Source of the DNA: Cacajao melanocephalus
Lineage: Eukaryota; Chordata; Mammalia; Primates; Pitheciidae
DNA length: 64,000 nt
Direction: 5' to 3'
Assembly (NCBI GenBank): GCA_963573385.1
Contig: CAUYLG010066169.1
Span: forward strand, 1-64,000
Shown here: positions 1-19,771 of the stretch, piece after piece
Layout: every line of letters begins with the position of its first letter
Numbering within the stretch: the first letter of the stretch is position 1
Notes under the pieces: generated by a model
The model's database searches: none
The model's input: the letters and a program-made list of their open reading frames with translations, nothing else
Told to the model about the DNA's origin: nothing
Program-made: the position numbers and the translations under genes

Positions 1-296
<296 letters not shown>

Positions 297-1087
297 ATCT
301 TATTATTCTTAACAGCATTTGGCCAGTGCCACTGCCACTGCCACCACTAGGACTAAATTCAGTCCAGCTCTGCTACATTTCTCCTTTTCTCATTCTTTCT
401 CCAAGTATCCCTTCATTGCTCTCTCTAATCAAACATATTACACACATCTCATTTCCTGCTGCTCTCCTGGTTAGGAGCTGCCCTAGAGGGTGTTCCTTTA
501 TGTTGTCAAAATCCTTCAATATTCACTCACACTAATTTTACATTTTAGTGATAAAAAGAGAGTCATAAAGACCGAGCTAGGATTTTTTTGTTTCTCTGGC
601 CACCTTTAAAAAGCATATTACCATATTAGTTAACCCAAACCATATCTGGAAAACCTGCTAAAGCACAAAAGGGAAAAATACCTTATTTAGTTACTTCAAG
701 AAAGGGAATTATACTCTTCTAGTTGGCAGATCAAAACTGGCATTCGGCTTAGATACTTTAAGAAATAGTGTACAATACCCTAGTATTCCTTATTATCAAA
801 TAGAATTATTTGTCACCACTCCCTAAACCCAAATTCTAGGATTCCCTTTGACAAGTTAACAGAAACTTGATCTCCAATCTAAATTGGAGAACTGAAGAGC
901 TGCTACTTCTACTTTTGTAACTAGTGGGAATTCATCATCCTCTTTACTAGACCATGAGTACTCTGACCACAGAATCTTCACATAGTGCTTGGCACAACAG
1001 TATGGTGCTTGGCACAACAGTTACAATAGTAACTCCTGGCTGAATAAATAAGTAAGCGATAAAGGAAAGTCATTACTTATATAAGAT
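297..1087. other. Unique AT-rich intron; possible L2/MIR-like tail near 940-1065
   Basis: There is no ORF or RNA gene I would defend. A stretch around 940-1065 (AGTGCTTGGCACA followed by GGCTGAATAAATAAG) resembles the 3' end of L2/MIR-type elements but is too diverged to assign. It carries a 20-bp tandem duplication at 985-1024. Confidence 0.4.
985..1024. repeat. Two-copy 20-bp tandem duplication
   Basis: The unit GTGCTTGGCACAACAGTATG at 985-1004 is repeated at 1005-1024, with the first 17 bases identical. It lies in the L2/MIR-like stretch and looks like a small replication-slippage duplication. Confidence 0.85.
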
Positions 1088-1098
1088 TCTACTTTGTA

Positions 1099-2549
1099 AC
1101 AAAAGCTGGAGGCATCACGCTACCTGACTTCAAACTATACTACAAGGCTACAGTAATCAAAACAGTATGGTACTGGTACCAAAACAGAGATATAGATCAA
1201 TGGAACAGAAAAAAGGCCTCAGAATAATGCCACACACCTATAACCATCTGATCTTTGATAAACCTGAAAAAAAAAAAGCAATGGGGAAAGGATTCCCTAT
1301 TTAATAAATGGTATTTGGAAAACTGGCTAGCCATACGCAGAAAGCTGAAACTGGATCCCTTCCTTACACCTCATACAAAAATTAACTCAAGATGGATTAA
1401 AGTCTTAAAGGTAAGACTTAAAACCATAAATACCTTAGAAGAAAACCTAGGCAATACCATTCAGGACATAGGTACAGGCAAAGACCTCATGACTAAAATA
1501 CCAAAAGCGATGGCAATAAAAGCCAAAATAGACAAATGGGATTTAATTAAAGAGCTTCTGCACAGCAAAAGAAACCATCATCAGAGTCAACAGGCAACCT
1601 ACAGAATGGGAGAAAATTTTTGCAGTCTACCTATCTGACAAAGAGTTAATATCCAGAATCTACAAAGAACTTAAATTTATAGGAAAAAAACAAACAACCC
1701 CAACAAAAAGTGGGAAAAGATACGAACAGACACTTCTCAAAAGAAGACATTTATGCAGCCAACAAACATGAAAAAAAAGCTCATCATCACTGGTCATTAG
1801 AGAAATGCAAATCAAAACCACATTGAGATACCGTCTCACGCAAGTTAGAACGGTGATCATTAAAAAGGAGACAACAGATGCTGGAAACGATGTTGAGAAA
1901 TAGGAATGCTTTTACACTGTTGGTGGGAGTGTAAATTAATTCAACCATTGTGGAAGACAGTGTGGCAGTTCCTCAAGGATCTAGAGCTAGAAATACCATT
2001 TGACTCAGCAATCCCATTACTGGGTATACACCCAAAGGATTATAAATCATTCTATTATAAAGACACATGCACAAGTGTGTTTATTGCAGCTGTGTTCACA
2101 ATAGCAAAGACTTGGAACCAACCCAAATGCTCAGCAATGATAGACTAGATAAAGAAAATGTGGCACATATACACCATGGAATATTGTGCAGCCATATAAA
2201 AGGATGAGTTCATGTCCTTTGCAGGTACATGGATGAAGCTGGAAACCATCATTCTCAGCAAACTAACACAAGAACAGAAAACCAAACACCACATCTTCCC
2301 ACTCCTAAGTGGGATTTGTACAATGAGAACACATGGATACAGGGAGGGGAACATCTCACACTGGGGCCTGTTGAGGGGTAGGGGGCTTGGGGAAGGATAG
2401 CATTAGGAGAAATACCTAATGTTGATGACAGGGTGATGGATGCAACCAACCACCATGGCACATGTATACCTATGTAACAAACCTGCATGTTCTGCACATG
2501 TACTCCAGAACTGAAAGTACTGTTTATAAAAAAGAACTTTAAAAAAAAA
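1099..2549 (+). mobile_element. L1 (L1PA-like), 5'-truncated, with ORF2 C-terminal relic
   Basis: The element starts inside ORF2 (CTGGAGGCATCACGCTACC) and runs through the ORF2 C-terminus, the 3' UTR (CATGGCACATGTATACCTAT) and a short A-rich tail. It is flanked by an exact 11-bp TSD, TCTACTTTGTA, at 1088-1098 and 2550-2560. Retrotransposition was by target-primed reverse transcription. Reading-frame pieces at 1255-1638 and 1906-2148 are ORF2 remnants broken by stops and frameshifts, so no enzyme can be made. Divergence from the young L1 sequence suggests an older primate subfamily. Confidence 0.95.
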
Positions 2550-2714
2550 TCTACTTTGTACGTAATACTTCATGCTTTGTGAAATACTTGATAATTATTT
2601 TTATTATGGCAAAATTTATAAGGTCTTTAGGCTTAAAATTAATTATTAATATTTATTAATGTTGCACTGCATACATCTAGATAATAGTAAAAAAACAAAC
2701 AGATACACACACAC

Positions 2715-2899
2715 TTTTTTTTTTTTTGGACACAGGGTCTTGCTCTGTCACCCAGGCTAGAGTGCAGTGGCATGATCATAGCTCACTGTAACCTCCAACT
2801 CCTGAGATCAAGTGTTCCTCCCACCCTGGCCTCCAGTGATCCTCCTACCCTGGCCTCCCAAAGCACTGGGATTACAGGTGTGAGTCACCAAATCCAGCC
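2715..2899 (-). repeat. FLAM (free left Alu monomer), antisense
   Basis: A poly-T run at 2715-2727 is followed by the reverse complement of a single left Alu arm. It has the FLAM-type GATCATAGCTCACTG block and ends AATCCAGCC; no right arm is present. A 24-bp internal duplication (2811-2834 and 2835-2858, 22 of 24 matching) lengthens it. Confidence 0.85.
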
Positions 2900-3663
<764 letters not shown>

Positions 3664-3747
3664 CACTTATGATATTTAAGTCAATGATAATGAGCTTTTT
3701 CAGTTTTTAATCCTGAGAAAAAAACAGATAAGGGATAAGTCTTGTTC

Positions 3748-3773
3748 AAAAAAAAAAAAAAAAAAAAAAAAAA
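3748..3773. repeat. (A)26 homopolymer
   Basis: An uninterrupted run of 26 A, followed by GAAGAAG. There is no element upstream that would make it a retroposon tail; I read it as a stand-alone poly-A microsatellite. Confidence 0.95.
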
Positions 3774-3994
3774 GAAGAAGCTACTGTTGGAATACAAGAC
3801 CAATATGGTACTATTTCTTTTGACTTCTCTATACTGTAAAAATATCAGAAAAATAAAGACTATGAGATATAAGATTAAGAATTAATCATCCTTTAAAAGT
3901 ACATCAGAAAACTTACAGCAAGATAGGTTCATCATTACTCACTTATATTGGTGAGTAGTTTTTCAGATGTGTTTTATATTCTTCCCTATGTGGC

Positions 3995-4463
3995 TGTGGT
4001 AGACTGTTTGCAAAAATGGCTGCAATACTTCCTCTTGTTCCGCATGTGTATTCCCTTGCAATAATGTTGCCTTTCCTCCCATCAAGGGTTAGAATCTATT
4101 TCTCTACCCCTTAAATCTAAGTTTTGTTGTGTGACTTTGTCCAGTGGAATATTTAGCAGATGTGACAGACACAAGTAGATGCTTGAAAAGTGTCTGTTCT
4201 TAGGGCTTCACTCTCTTCTCTCTTGCCTTTGGGAACGCTCCTGGCACCTGACTATCAACATATCTGGGCTAGCCTGGTGGATGAGGGGAGGAGGCCATAG
4301 GAAGGGATGCCCCAGATTTATCAGTGAGCCCAGCCAACGTCACATGGAGCAGATGAGCTATCTCAGTTGGGTGCATGACAGAATTGTAAGCAAATAAATG
4401 TTTGTTGTTTTAAGTCATTAAGTACTGGGGTGATTTGTTATATAACAAAAGCCAACTGATTCA
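3995..4463 (+). repeat. MaLR-type solo LTR (MLT1-like)
   Basis: It starts TGTGGTAGACTG and ends with a block typical of MLT1 LTRs (GTTGTTTTAAGTCATTAAGT, then TGATTCA). It contains AATAAATG near 4395, the expected polyadenylation region. Flanking GTGGC/GTAAC could be a decayed 5-bp TSD. No internal region is present. The exact subfamily is not resolved. Confidence 0.7.
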
Positions 4464-4573
4464 GTAACTAATTTAAAAACCTCAGTATTTTACATTAATT
4501 TTAATCAGTAAGAACATATACATTTGACATGAAAAACTATTAGAACCCGGATCTATTTTTATATGCACTTTTA

Positions 4574-7782
<3,209 letters not shown>

Positions 7783-7905
7783 GGATGGACTTACTGCAAC
7801 ATCGTCTCCTAGGCTCATGTGACCCTCCCACCTCAGCCTCCTGAGTAGCTGGCACTACAGGCATGCGCCACCATGCCCAGCTAATTTTTGCATTTTATGC
7901 AGAGA
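7783..7905 (-). repeat. Alu fragment, antisense
   Basis: Reverse-complement Alu arm (CCTCAGCCTCCTGAGTAGCT, then CCATGCCCAGCTAATTTTTG) without head or poly-T. It ends in the MGAGACAAG region. It faces the plus-strand Alu 50 bp away, making an inverted Alu pair. Confidence 0.85.
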
Positions 7906-7952
7906 CAAGCAAACACACTTTTATTTTTATAGCTCAAATGAAAGTGATTTTA

Positions 7953-8277
7953 GGCCAGGTACGGTAGCTCACACCTGTAATCCCAGCACTTAGGGAGGTC
8001 GAGGTGGGTGGATCACCTGAGGTCAGGAGTTTAAGACAAGCCTGGCCAACATAGTGAAACCGGTCTCTACTAAATATACAAAAAATTAGCCAGGTGTGGT
8101 TGCACTTCTGTAGTCACAGCTACTTGGGAAGCTGAGGCAGGAGAATTGCTCGAACCCAGGAGGCAGAGAATGCCCCAAGCCAAGATCACACCACTGCACT
8201 CTAGACTGGGTGACAAAGCGAGGCTCCATTTCAGAGAAAGAAAAGAAAAGGAAAAGAAAAAGAAAAGAAGAAAGAAA
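7953..8277 (+). repeat. Alu (AluS-like), full length, with TSD
   Basis: It starts GGCCAGGTACGGTAGCTCAC, has both arms, and ends in an A/G-rich tail (AAAGAAAAGG-type units, about 8235-8277). It is flanked by the 13-bp exact TSD GAAAGTGATTTTA at 7940-7952 and 8278-8290. Confidence 0.97.
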
Positions 8278-8364
8278 GAAAGTGATTTTATTTGAACATC
8301 TAAATCCCTAGAGGATTGCTTCTATTACCTCTTTAGCAATTCCCTTTATGTTCTAGTTTCTGTA

Positions 8365-8510
8365 TAAAGTGCTTTATGTACACATTACCTCATTTGAGCT
8401 TCACAAAGGCCTACACAGTAGGTATTATCAACATTTTACAGACGAGAAAACTGAGACTCTAAAAGGTTAAGAAATTAGACTACCATCACATAGTTAGTAA
8501 GATCATTTAC
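8365..8510 (-). repeat. MIR, antisense
   Basis: Carries the reverse-complement MIR core: CTCATTTGAGCTTCACAAAG, CATTTTACAGACGAGAAAAC, then GGTTAAGAAATTAGAC and CACATAGTTAGTAAG. Diverged, so the limits are approximate. Confidence 0.8.
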
Positions 8511-9378
8511 TGATTATTGCACTAGACAGTTCTGTTAGATTCACTAATTAGAACTAAATTTAAATATCTCAGAATGCATCATCAGCTCACTCTGAAATAA
8601 TACATTTTCATTCTTAGAAGCTCATGAGCTACTGGATTGCTTTACAGTTTCTGTGAAAAAAACTGAAAATAAAAGGCCCTTTCATAACAGTTTCTCAAAT
8701 GTCCAGGAATCATACTACCTTTCCCAGTAACACTGATTGTATCTTGATGTTTTGCTGTTGTTGCCAACCTTTGTACAAACTCAGCAAAATCTTTAAATAA
8801 TAATTTCATATTGTTTTATACAAAGTTACATTTGGCTCAGGAGAATTAATCCCATAAACTGTCTGACAATTTCTGACACTAGATTTTATACCTGTTTTTT
8901 TCTTAGCACATCCTTAGCATTTGTCCAAATTTTCAATTCGGATGTTGCAGTGGACAAGACTAAATATAGAGCTGTTTTCCCTCCCATAGATAAATATGCT
9001 GCTCCAACAAAGAGGTATAAAATGTAGGTGCAACTGTTCAAGGAATTGCAATACACAACAGTATAATGGCCTCACCTGCATTCACCAACTTATCCACATG
9101 GATGCTCAAGGGGTATCCACATGCCCGCCTCCCCTTGGGCCTCAACTATAGACAATATACACTCCTACCACAGCACCTGTACCCTGCCTCTGCATGCAGC
9201 TGTTTATCTCCGTTTTCCCTCTCCCAAAATTAAGCATCTCCTAAGATACAAATGCCACACATAAATCTTTGTATACTGAAGCCCAGGAGAGTACCTAGAC
9301 CAGAGCACATGCTAAATACAAGTTTGTAAAAATCAATGAGACTTTTTGAGTATTATTTTGGTATTTTTCAGATCTAAT
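8511..9378. other. Unique intron; possible L2 trace near 9215-9330
   Basis: Mostly unrecognised AT-rich sequence. GTACCTAGACCAGAGCACATGC with flanking text around 9215-9330 resembles an L2 3' end in sense orientation, at low confidence. Confidence 0.4.
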
Positions 9379-9388
9379 AGTTAATGTA

Positions 9389-9683
9389 GGCTGGGTGTGG
9401 TGGCTCACGTCTGTAATTCCAGTACTTTGGGAGGCCAGGGTGGGCGGATCAGTTGAGGTCAGGAGTTTGAGAGCAGCCTGGCCAACATGGTGAAACACTG
9501 TCTCCACGACAAATACACACACAAAAAATTAGCTGGGCATGGTAGCATGTGTCTGTAGTCCCAGTTACTTGGGAGGCTGAGGCAGAGAATTGCTTGAACC
9601 TAGGAGGGAGAGGTTGCAGTGAGTCAAGATTTTGTCATTGTACTCTAGCCTGGGCAACAGAGCAAGACTCCATCTCAAAAAAA
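9389..9683 (+). repeat. Alu, full length, with TSD
   Basis: It starts GGCTGGGTGTGGTGGCTCAC and ends in a short A8 tail. It is flanked by AGTTAATGTA (9379-9388) and AGTTAGTGTA (9684-9693), a 10-bp TSD with one mismatch. Confidence 0.96.
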
Positions 9684-9693
9684 AGTTAGTGTA

Positions 9694-11053
9694 GCAAACT
9701 GAAATTTTAACCTGCCAACTAGTAAAACACCTATTTTAGGTAAAAGATCTAGAAAGGAAAGAAAATAAACAGACTTGTCTGTAGCTAGGTGACTCATTAG
9801 AGAATGAGAAACACACTTGTGACTCATCAGCTACCAAAAAATCACTTAACCACAATGACTAATATGAAGAAAAATAAAATATATATGTATACATATAATG
9901 GTACTAAAAATGGCTTATTTTCAGAATCAAAATACTTCTATGTTTGGGGAGAGTGGGAAGTGCCATATAAGCACAAATAGCGATATATAAATTTTAACTT
10001 TAAAACTACTTTTCACATTAATTGCAGTCCTTTATAGCAGGCACTGTAACTTTAAACTTTAAAAACTTGTGTTTACACTCATTGCCCTCTATAACAGTCA
10101 ATACAGAAAGGCCTCCAGGACTTCCTTTAAAAAAACTGGCTTTACAACACTTAACCACAACTAACACAAACTACTCTGTTAATTACTTTAAAATGGCACA
10201 CATACAAAAAAAATTTTTTTAAAGAGAAAAGGTATTAATATCTCAACTCTAGGATCAACTATTAAATATTAGAGAAGATGGGAATCTAGAAACACAGGCC
10301 TGAATAGACAGGTATTGCATCTTCCTGGTTCCAGACAAATTTCATTTAAAAGCCTCAAACCATTTCAGATATATAATTAAGAATCTGTTCCTAAAACCTC
10401 TAGGGAATTAGATGTGCCAGCCTTCCTATGTAACTCATTCAGTTGCTTCATTTTTATATGCATTCAGCCATAAGAAAATTGATCTTTCCAACAAATTGAT
10501 TAAAATAATGTGTGAAGAGTCCTGTGGCACTTAAATCCAATTAGTGAGTCAACTTTCTGGATTACTCTATTGATGAATTGGACATTCCTAAGACAGACAA
10601 TTTGAGGCAAAACAGTTGGCTCCATATTAAATTCCAATGTTTCTTTTAAGGAAAATACTCCAAAGCTAGAAACTGCTAGCAGTATCGTCTAGCCAGTAAG
10701 GCAAAAGATAAGCACTTCAGATTTAATATCTAAAGTAAATGCTAAGATCGTTATCTACTTAAGATATTAAAAGTGACCTCATATTTTGCCTTTTAAATGA
10801 TTAAGAAACCCCAGCTGGAACTATCTGATTTAATATTTTTAATAGTGGAGTCCTTGCTTTTTTCCACCTGGTATATGGCCAGAGGGAATAGTTAAATATA
10901 GGGCTTCATGGAATTAACATATAAATACCGTTATTTCTCCCACTTTTTTGTGTATGAATTCACATGCTTTCATGTCCAGTCTTTTTGAGCAGTAACATTT
11001 GAAATAGAAATGAAACATTTTGAAAATAAATGAATAGTCCTTAGGCATTCCTC
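9694..11053. other. Unique intron, source of a copied segment
   Basis: No repeat recognised apart from short AT-rich runs (about 9870-9900). The 36 nt at 9702-9737 reappear at 11137-11174. Confidence 0.5.
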
Positions 11054-11250
11054 TAGCACTAAAGATAACTGCAAGCATTATATATATAATATATATATAT
11101 AACATATATGTAAATATATAACATATTTTATATATTAAAAATTTAACCTACCAACTAGTAAAACACCTATTTTTCACTATATATATCTATAGCACTAAAG
11201 ATAACTGCAAGCACTATATATATACATATATATATATATGTATATATATG
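11054..11250. repeat. AT-rich compound duplication with a copied insert
   Basis: The block TAGCACTAAAGATAACTGCA plus AGCA occurs at 11054-11077 and again at 11190-11213, each followed by a TA microsatellite. Between them, 11137-11174 repeats the unique sequence of 9702-9737 (one substitution, one indel). Confidence 0.9.
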
Positions 11251-13071
<1,821 letters not shown>

Positions 13072-13117
13072 AAAGTTAGGTTCTTGTCTTTTCAAAAAGT
13101 GTGCCATTAATGAAGTT

Positions 13118-13868
13118 TTTTTTTTTTTTAATTGACACATAATTGTACATTTTTATGAGGTACAGTGTGATGTCTCCATACATGTATACATTGTGTAAAA
13201 ATCAAATCAGGGCATTTGGCATATCACCTCAAACTTTTATGACTTCTTTGTGCTAAGAACATTTCAAATCCTTTCTTCCAGCTTTTCTGAAATATAGAAT
13301 ATTGTAAACCACAGTCACCCTACTGTGCAAGAGAACACCAGAACTTACTATTTTTCCTATCTGCCACTTTGTACAGATTGACCAATTTCTCCCTCATCCC
13401 CCTCTGCCCCCACCAACTATTCTCTCTATATCTATGAGATCAACATCTTTAGCACATGAAGGAGATCATACAATATTTCTCTTTCTGTGTCCAGCTTATT
13501 CCACTTAACATAATGCTCTGTAGGTTCATCTATGTTGCCACAAATGACAAAATTTCAGATTTTTATGGCTGAATGGTATTCCAGTGTGTATATATCCCAC
13601 ACTTTATCCCTTCATCTGTTGAAGAAACTTAGGTTGAATCCATATCTTGGCTATGGTGAATGGTGCTGCAATAAATATTGGAGTGTAATATATATTTCTC
13701 TTCGACATAATGACTTCATTTCCTTTGGATAATTATCCCATAATAGGATTACTGGATGATATGATAGTTCTATTTTTAATATCTGAATAACTACCATACT
13801 GTTTTCCATAGAGGCTATACTAATTTACATTCCAACCAATAGTGTATAAGAGGTTCCCGTTCTTCACA
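13118..13868 (-). mobile_element. L1 3' end, antisense (L1MA/L1PB-like)
   Basis: Begins with poly-T and an antisense 3' UTR (TTTTATGAGGTACAGTGTGA), then runs into the antisense ORF2 C-terminus (TGGCTGAATGGTATTCCAGT, GGTGCTGCAATAAATATTGG). 5'-truncated; coding capacity lost. Confidence 0.9.
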
Positions 13869-14710
13869 TCATGTTTTTGAGTTAAATTATGCCATGAACT
13901 CCATTTTCTCCATAAACACCATGATTTTTATTGCACAATTTTGCATAGGACAGCTATTTTTAGGAATGCATATGTCACACAGAAAAACTGACACCACATT
14001 AGTGCCACTCTACAAAAAGCTAATCTAAAAGGACATCCATACCTTAATGTCCCAAGATCTCTTCTCCCTTGCTGTTGACGGATCAATTCTAGGAAAGGAT
14101 TTTAGTTGGTACATGTGACTAACAAAGAGCCTGCAATTTGATGTGTTAAGGAACAGTATTAGTTATCTAGCCAAATCCTTTCAATTCTTTTCTGCATCCA
14201 CAATCTTAGTAAAAGATAAATTCTTATTTTAAATTCTAAGTCTGTGGTTTTATTTTCAACATCAGTAGTATATACCACACAGCTGCTTTTTTAAGTGACT
14301 TTGTGCCTTATTTTTCATGACAGTGATACAAAGGTGCAAAATGTATTGTGTTAATGGCAGTGCTGGTAAGAAAAAAGCCCAAAGTCTAAGCAAAAGTAGA
14401 TGCAATTAATTATTAGATCTGCCTCTAGCAGTGTTAGGTTTCATGTTTATAACTATCAAAATTTTTATTATTGAGATTATTCAGGAAAAATAACTGTTAC
14501 TGACAACATGAAACTCTGTGGTTTCAACTCCCTGTTGCTCCTCCTTATTTTTAGAGGATGCTTTTTAACGATAGGGTGATTCCTTAGAAGGCAGCTACTG
14601 CTCTATAGTGGAAGAGACAAACTTATTAGTGTTACTAATGGTTAAAATTAGTCCTCCTTTGGAATTTTTAGCATGAATTTATCACTCAAACGTAAATTTT
14701 AAAAAAAATT
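13869..14710. other. Unique intron, nothing recognised
   Basis: AT-rich sequence between two L1 fragments with no feature I can name. Confidence 0.45.
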
Positions 14711-14711
14711 T

Positions 14712-14868
14712 TCTTTTTTTTTTTTTTTTATTTTTTGAAAGAAAGAAAAAGAGAGGAAAGAAAGTGAGAGTGAAAGAAAGAAAGAAAATAATGTATGAGA
14801 GAAAGAAAGAGGAAGAAAAAGAGGGAGAGAGAACAGGATTCTTGTTCTACTGCCCAGGCTAGAATGCA
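14712..14868 (-). repeat. GA-rich tail plus Alu 3' end, copy 1 of a pair
   Basis: A T-run is followed by GAAAGAAAGAAAAAGAGAGG and further GA-rich sequence, then TTCTTGTTCTACTGCCCAGG and GCTAGAATGCA, the antisense last 35 bp or so of an Alu. Nearly the same sequence occurs at 51070-51216. Confidence 0.85.
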
Positions 14869-14889
14869 TCACATCATATAATTACAATT

Positions 14890-15885
14890 CAGTACATATG
14901 GAGCATATAGTTCTTTTTAACCAGCTTCATATACTCTACTAGCCTTTTTTTATTAGACATCTATATTGTTTTTCTATTGCCATTATAAATAAGCTGCAAT
15001 GAATATCTTTGCACATGTACTTTGTATATGTAGGAAGATTCTAGAAGTCAAATGGTATATAAATTTTACATTTTGACAGTATTGCAAAATTGCCTTGTAT
15101 AGAGAGGTTGAACCCATTCCACTAATTGTGCATGAGTTGTCTGCATCCCTATACTCTCAGCCACAAAATATTTTAAACTTTGAAATTTGCAAATCTGATA
15201 AATCAAAAATGGTATACAACTTTTGGTGTTATCTGATTGTAGGAGGTTGAGATTTAGCTCATGTTTAAGGTTTTTAACATTTTTTTTTTGGTCCCTGCTG
15301 TTTCTAACCTTTGCTCATTTTATTTTCTACTGAGATTTTAAAATATTTTCTATTAGTCATTTGTTACTAAATTCATTGTAAATGTTTTTGCTGCTCTTTA
15401 AGCATTAAAGACACTAGTCCTCTGTGTGTAGTATGTATGGTAAATACATGTTCTTAGTTTGTCATTTATGTTTATTATTATTCTTATAATTTTAAATTTT
15501 AATACAGATTATTTTAATATTACAATAAATTAAAAATCATCTTTTCGTTGTCAGGATTTGCTATAATTCTTAGAATGGTTAATTCTTAGACTTTTCTTTA
15601 AACATTTATTCAGTCACTAGGTTTATTTTTCTTATTTAAATCTCTAAACCATCTGAAATGTATTTTGGTATAATAAGTGATTACAAATTTAGCCATTTGC
15701 CTCAACCCAGTTACTGACTGACTATCTTTACTTAAGAGAGAGACAATGCCATTTTTGTGTAGTAACTTATATTAAAAATACATATATTTTAAAAACATAA
15801 AACATTATGTTTTCATTATTAGCAAAGGTAGCTTCCCCTGTATGTCTTCATTTTTCAGAATTTTTCTGGCCATATTTGAGTTCAG
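14890..15885 (-). mobile_element. Old L1 (L1ME/L1M-like), antisense
   Basis: Antisense ORF2/3' region of a very old L1: AATAAGCTGCAATGAATATC, then TATTGCAAAATTGCCTTGTA, and CTAAACCATCTGAAATGTAT further on. Heavily diverged; ends are approximate. Confidence 0.75.
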
Positions 15886-16774
15886 GATTGTTCTTCCAAG
15901 AAACAAACTTATTAGTGTACTATGCAAAAAGATATTGATGGGACCAGTAGTGGGATTTAGGAAACATCTAATATAATTCTATTTAACTCTACTTTTTAAA
16001 CGTCAAACAAGAAATGTTGATTTTTGTTAAAAGGAGAAGACACGTCACTAGGGGTGCAGATATGGCATCAACTGAAATATTTTCTCCAGAAAACACTTCC
16101 AACAACGTCATCCCAGTGGATTTTTCCTCAGAACATTCCTGTATTGAGGTATTCGGTTGTTGTTATTTGGGAAATGGAGCATATTATCTGAATTCCTACA
16201 ACAAAAGAAAATTGTGGGTATGCGCTCTTTTTTTCTCTTTTGCCATGTTTTCTGATCTAGTTTCCACTAATTAAGCAGTAATTTAGTCTCTTACACTTTG
16301 AAGTTTCACTCATTACCTGGCTTCTGTAAGTCAACAAAAGGCAACATCTAAAGCTCTTAGTATTGGACCATCATTTTGGGGACTGCTAATTGAATGTAAT
16401 TACTTTATTTTGTGCCAGGGCTCATACTTGCAACATTGCCTTGTAATAATTTAAATTGTCTGCATACTGCAGGGGGACTGTTTGACGCCAGAGTGGAGAC
16501 GGTCAGGCAGCCACTCGGGCCTTGGAAGCAAAGTCAAAAGTAAGGAGACATTGTCATTTGGCTACCTACTCATTAGCTGCCCTCTACGGCTGTCTGTTGT
16601 TTTGAGTGAACAGGATGTGTCGTGACTGAATCTAGCCCCTAAAAATAGCTGTGAAAACATGCATTTCGGATGTACAGTAATTGGTTGCTTAGTTGATCGC
16701 AGATCTTTTTAAAGACTTTGGGAAAAGGCAAGATATTTTTAAACTATGACCTTGCCATGCAATACCACATTACT
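15886..16774. other. Repeat-free block, candidate conserved non-coding element
   Basis: No transposon is recognised. CpG and GC are higher than in neighbouring sequence around 16460-16720 (GACGCCAGAGTGGAGACGGT, GTGTCGTGACTG, TTGATCGCAGATC). A perfect MEF2-type site, CTAAAAATAG, lies at 16639-16648. Function is inferred only from these properties. Confidence 0.4.
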
Positions 16775-16848
16775 TTTCTCTCTCTCTCCTATCTCTCTCA
16801 ATCTCTCTATGTGCATACATAATGTATATATGTATTTGTCTCTCTCTC

Positions 16849-16879
<31 letters not shown>

Positions 16880-16880
16880 A
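16775..16880. repeat. Compound (TC)n/(TA)n/(TG)n microsatellite
   Basis: CTCTCTCTCC-type tracts, then TATATATG, then an uninterrupted TG run at about 16857-16879. Confidence 0.9.
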
Positions 16881-17919
<1,039 letters not shown>

Positions 17920-17935
17920 TACTGTATGCTTTTAA

Positions 17936-19665
<1,730 letters not shown>

Positions 19666-19681
19666 TAACGTAATTATAATC

Positions 19682-19771
19682 AAAATTACAATGCAAATTG
19701 TAATTTTTTTTACAAACCAAATTATGCTTTCAGATCTGAAAAAATCTGAAAGCATAATTTGGTTTGTAAAA
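19682..19771. other. Two adjacent inverted repeats, one with 28-bp perfect arms
   Basis: The first has arms AAAATTACAA (19682-19691) and TTGTAATTTT (19698-19707) with a 6-nt loop. Next to it, 19708-19735 is exactly the reverse complement of 19744-19771, with an 8-nt loop CTGAAAAA. The second would fold into a 64-nt perfect hairpin, in DNA or RNA, on either strand. Confidence 0.97.

Noticed and set aside
1255..1638. 127-codon open frame, plus strand
   Set aside because: It is L1 ORF2 C-terminal sequence within a 5'-truncated L1 and begins at a TTG, not an ATG.
3748..3773. Poly-A run as the tail of a retroposon
   Set aside because: No retroposon body precedes it and no flanking TSD was found.
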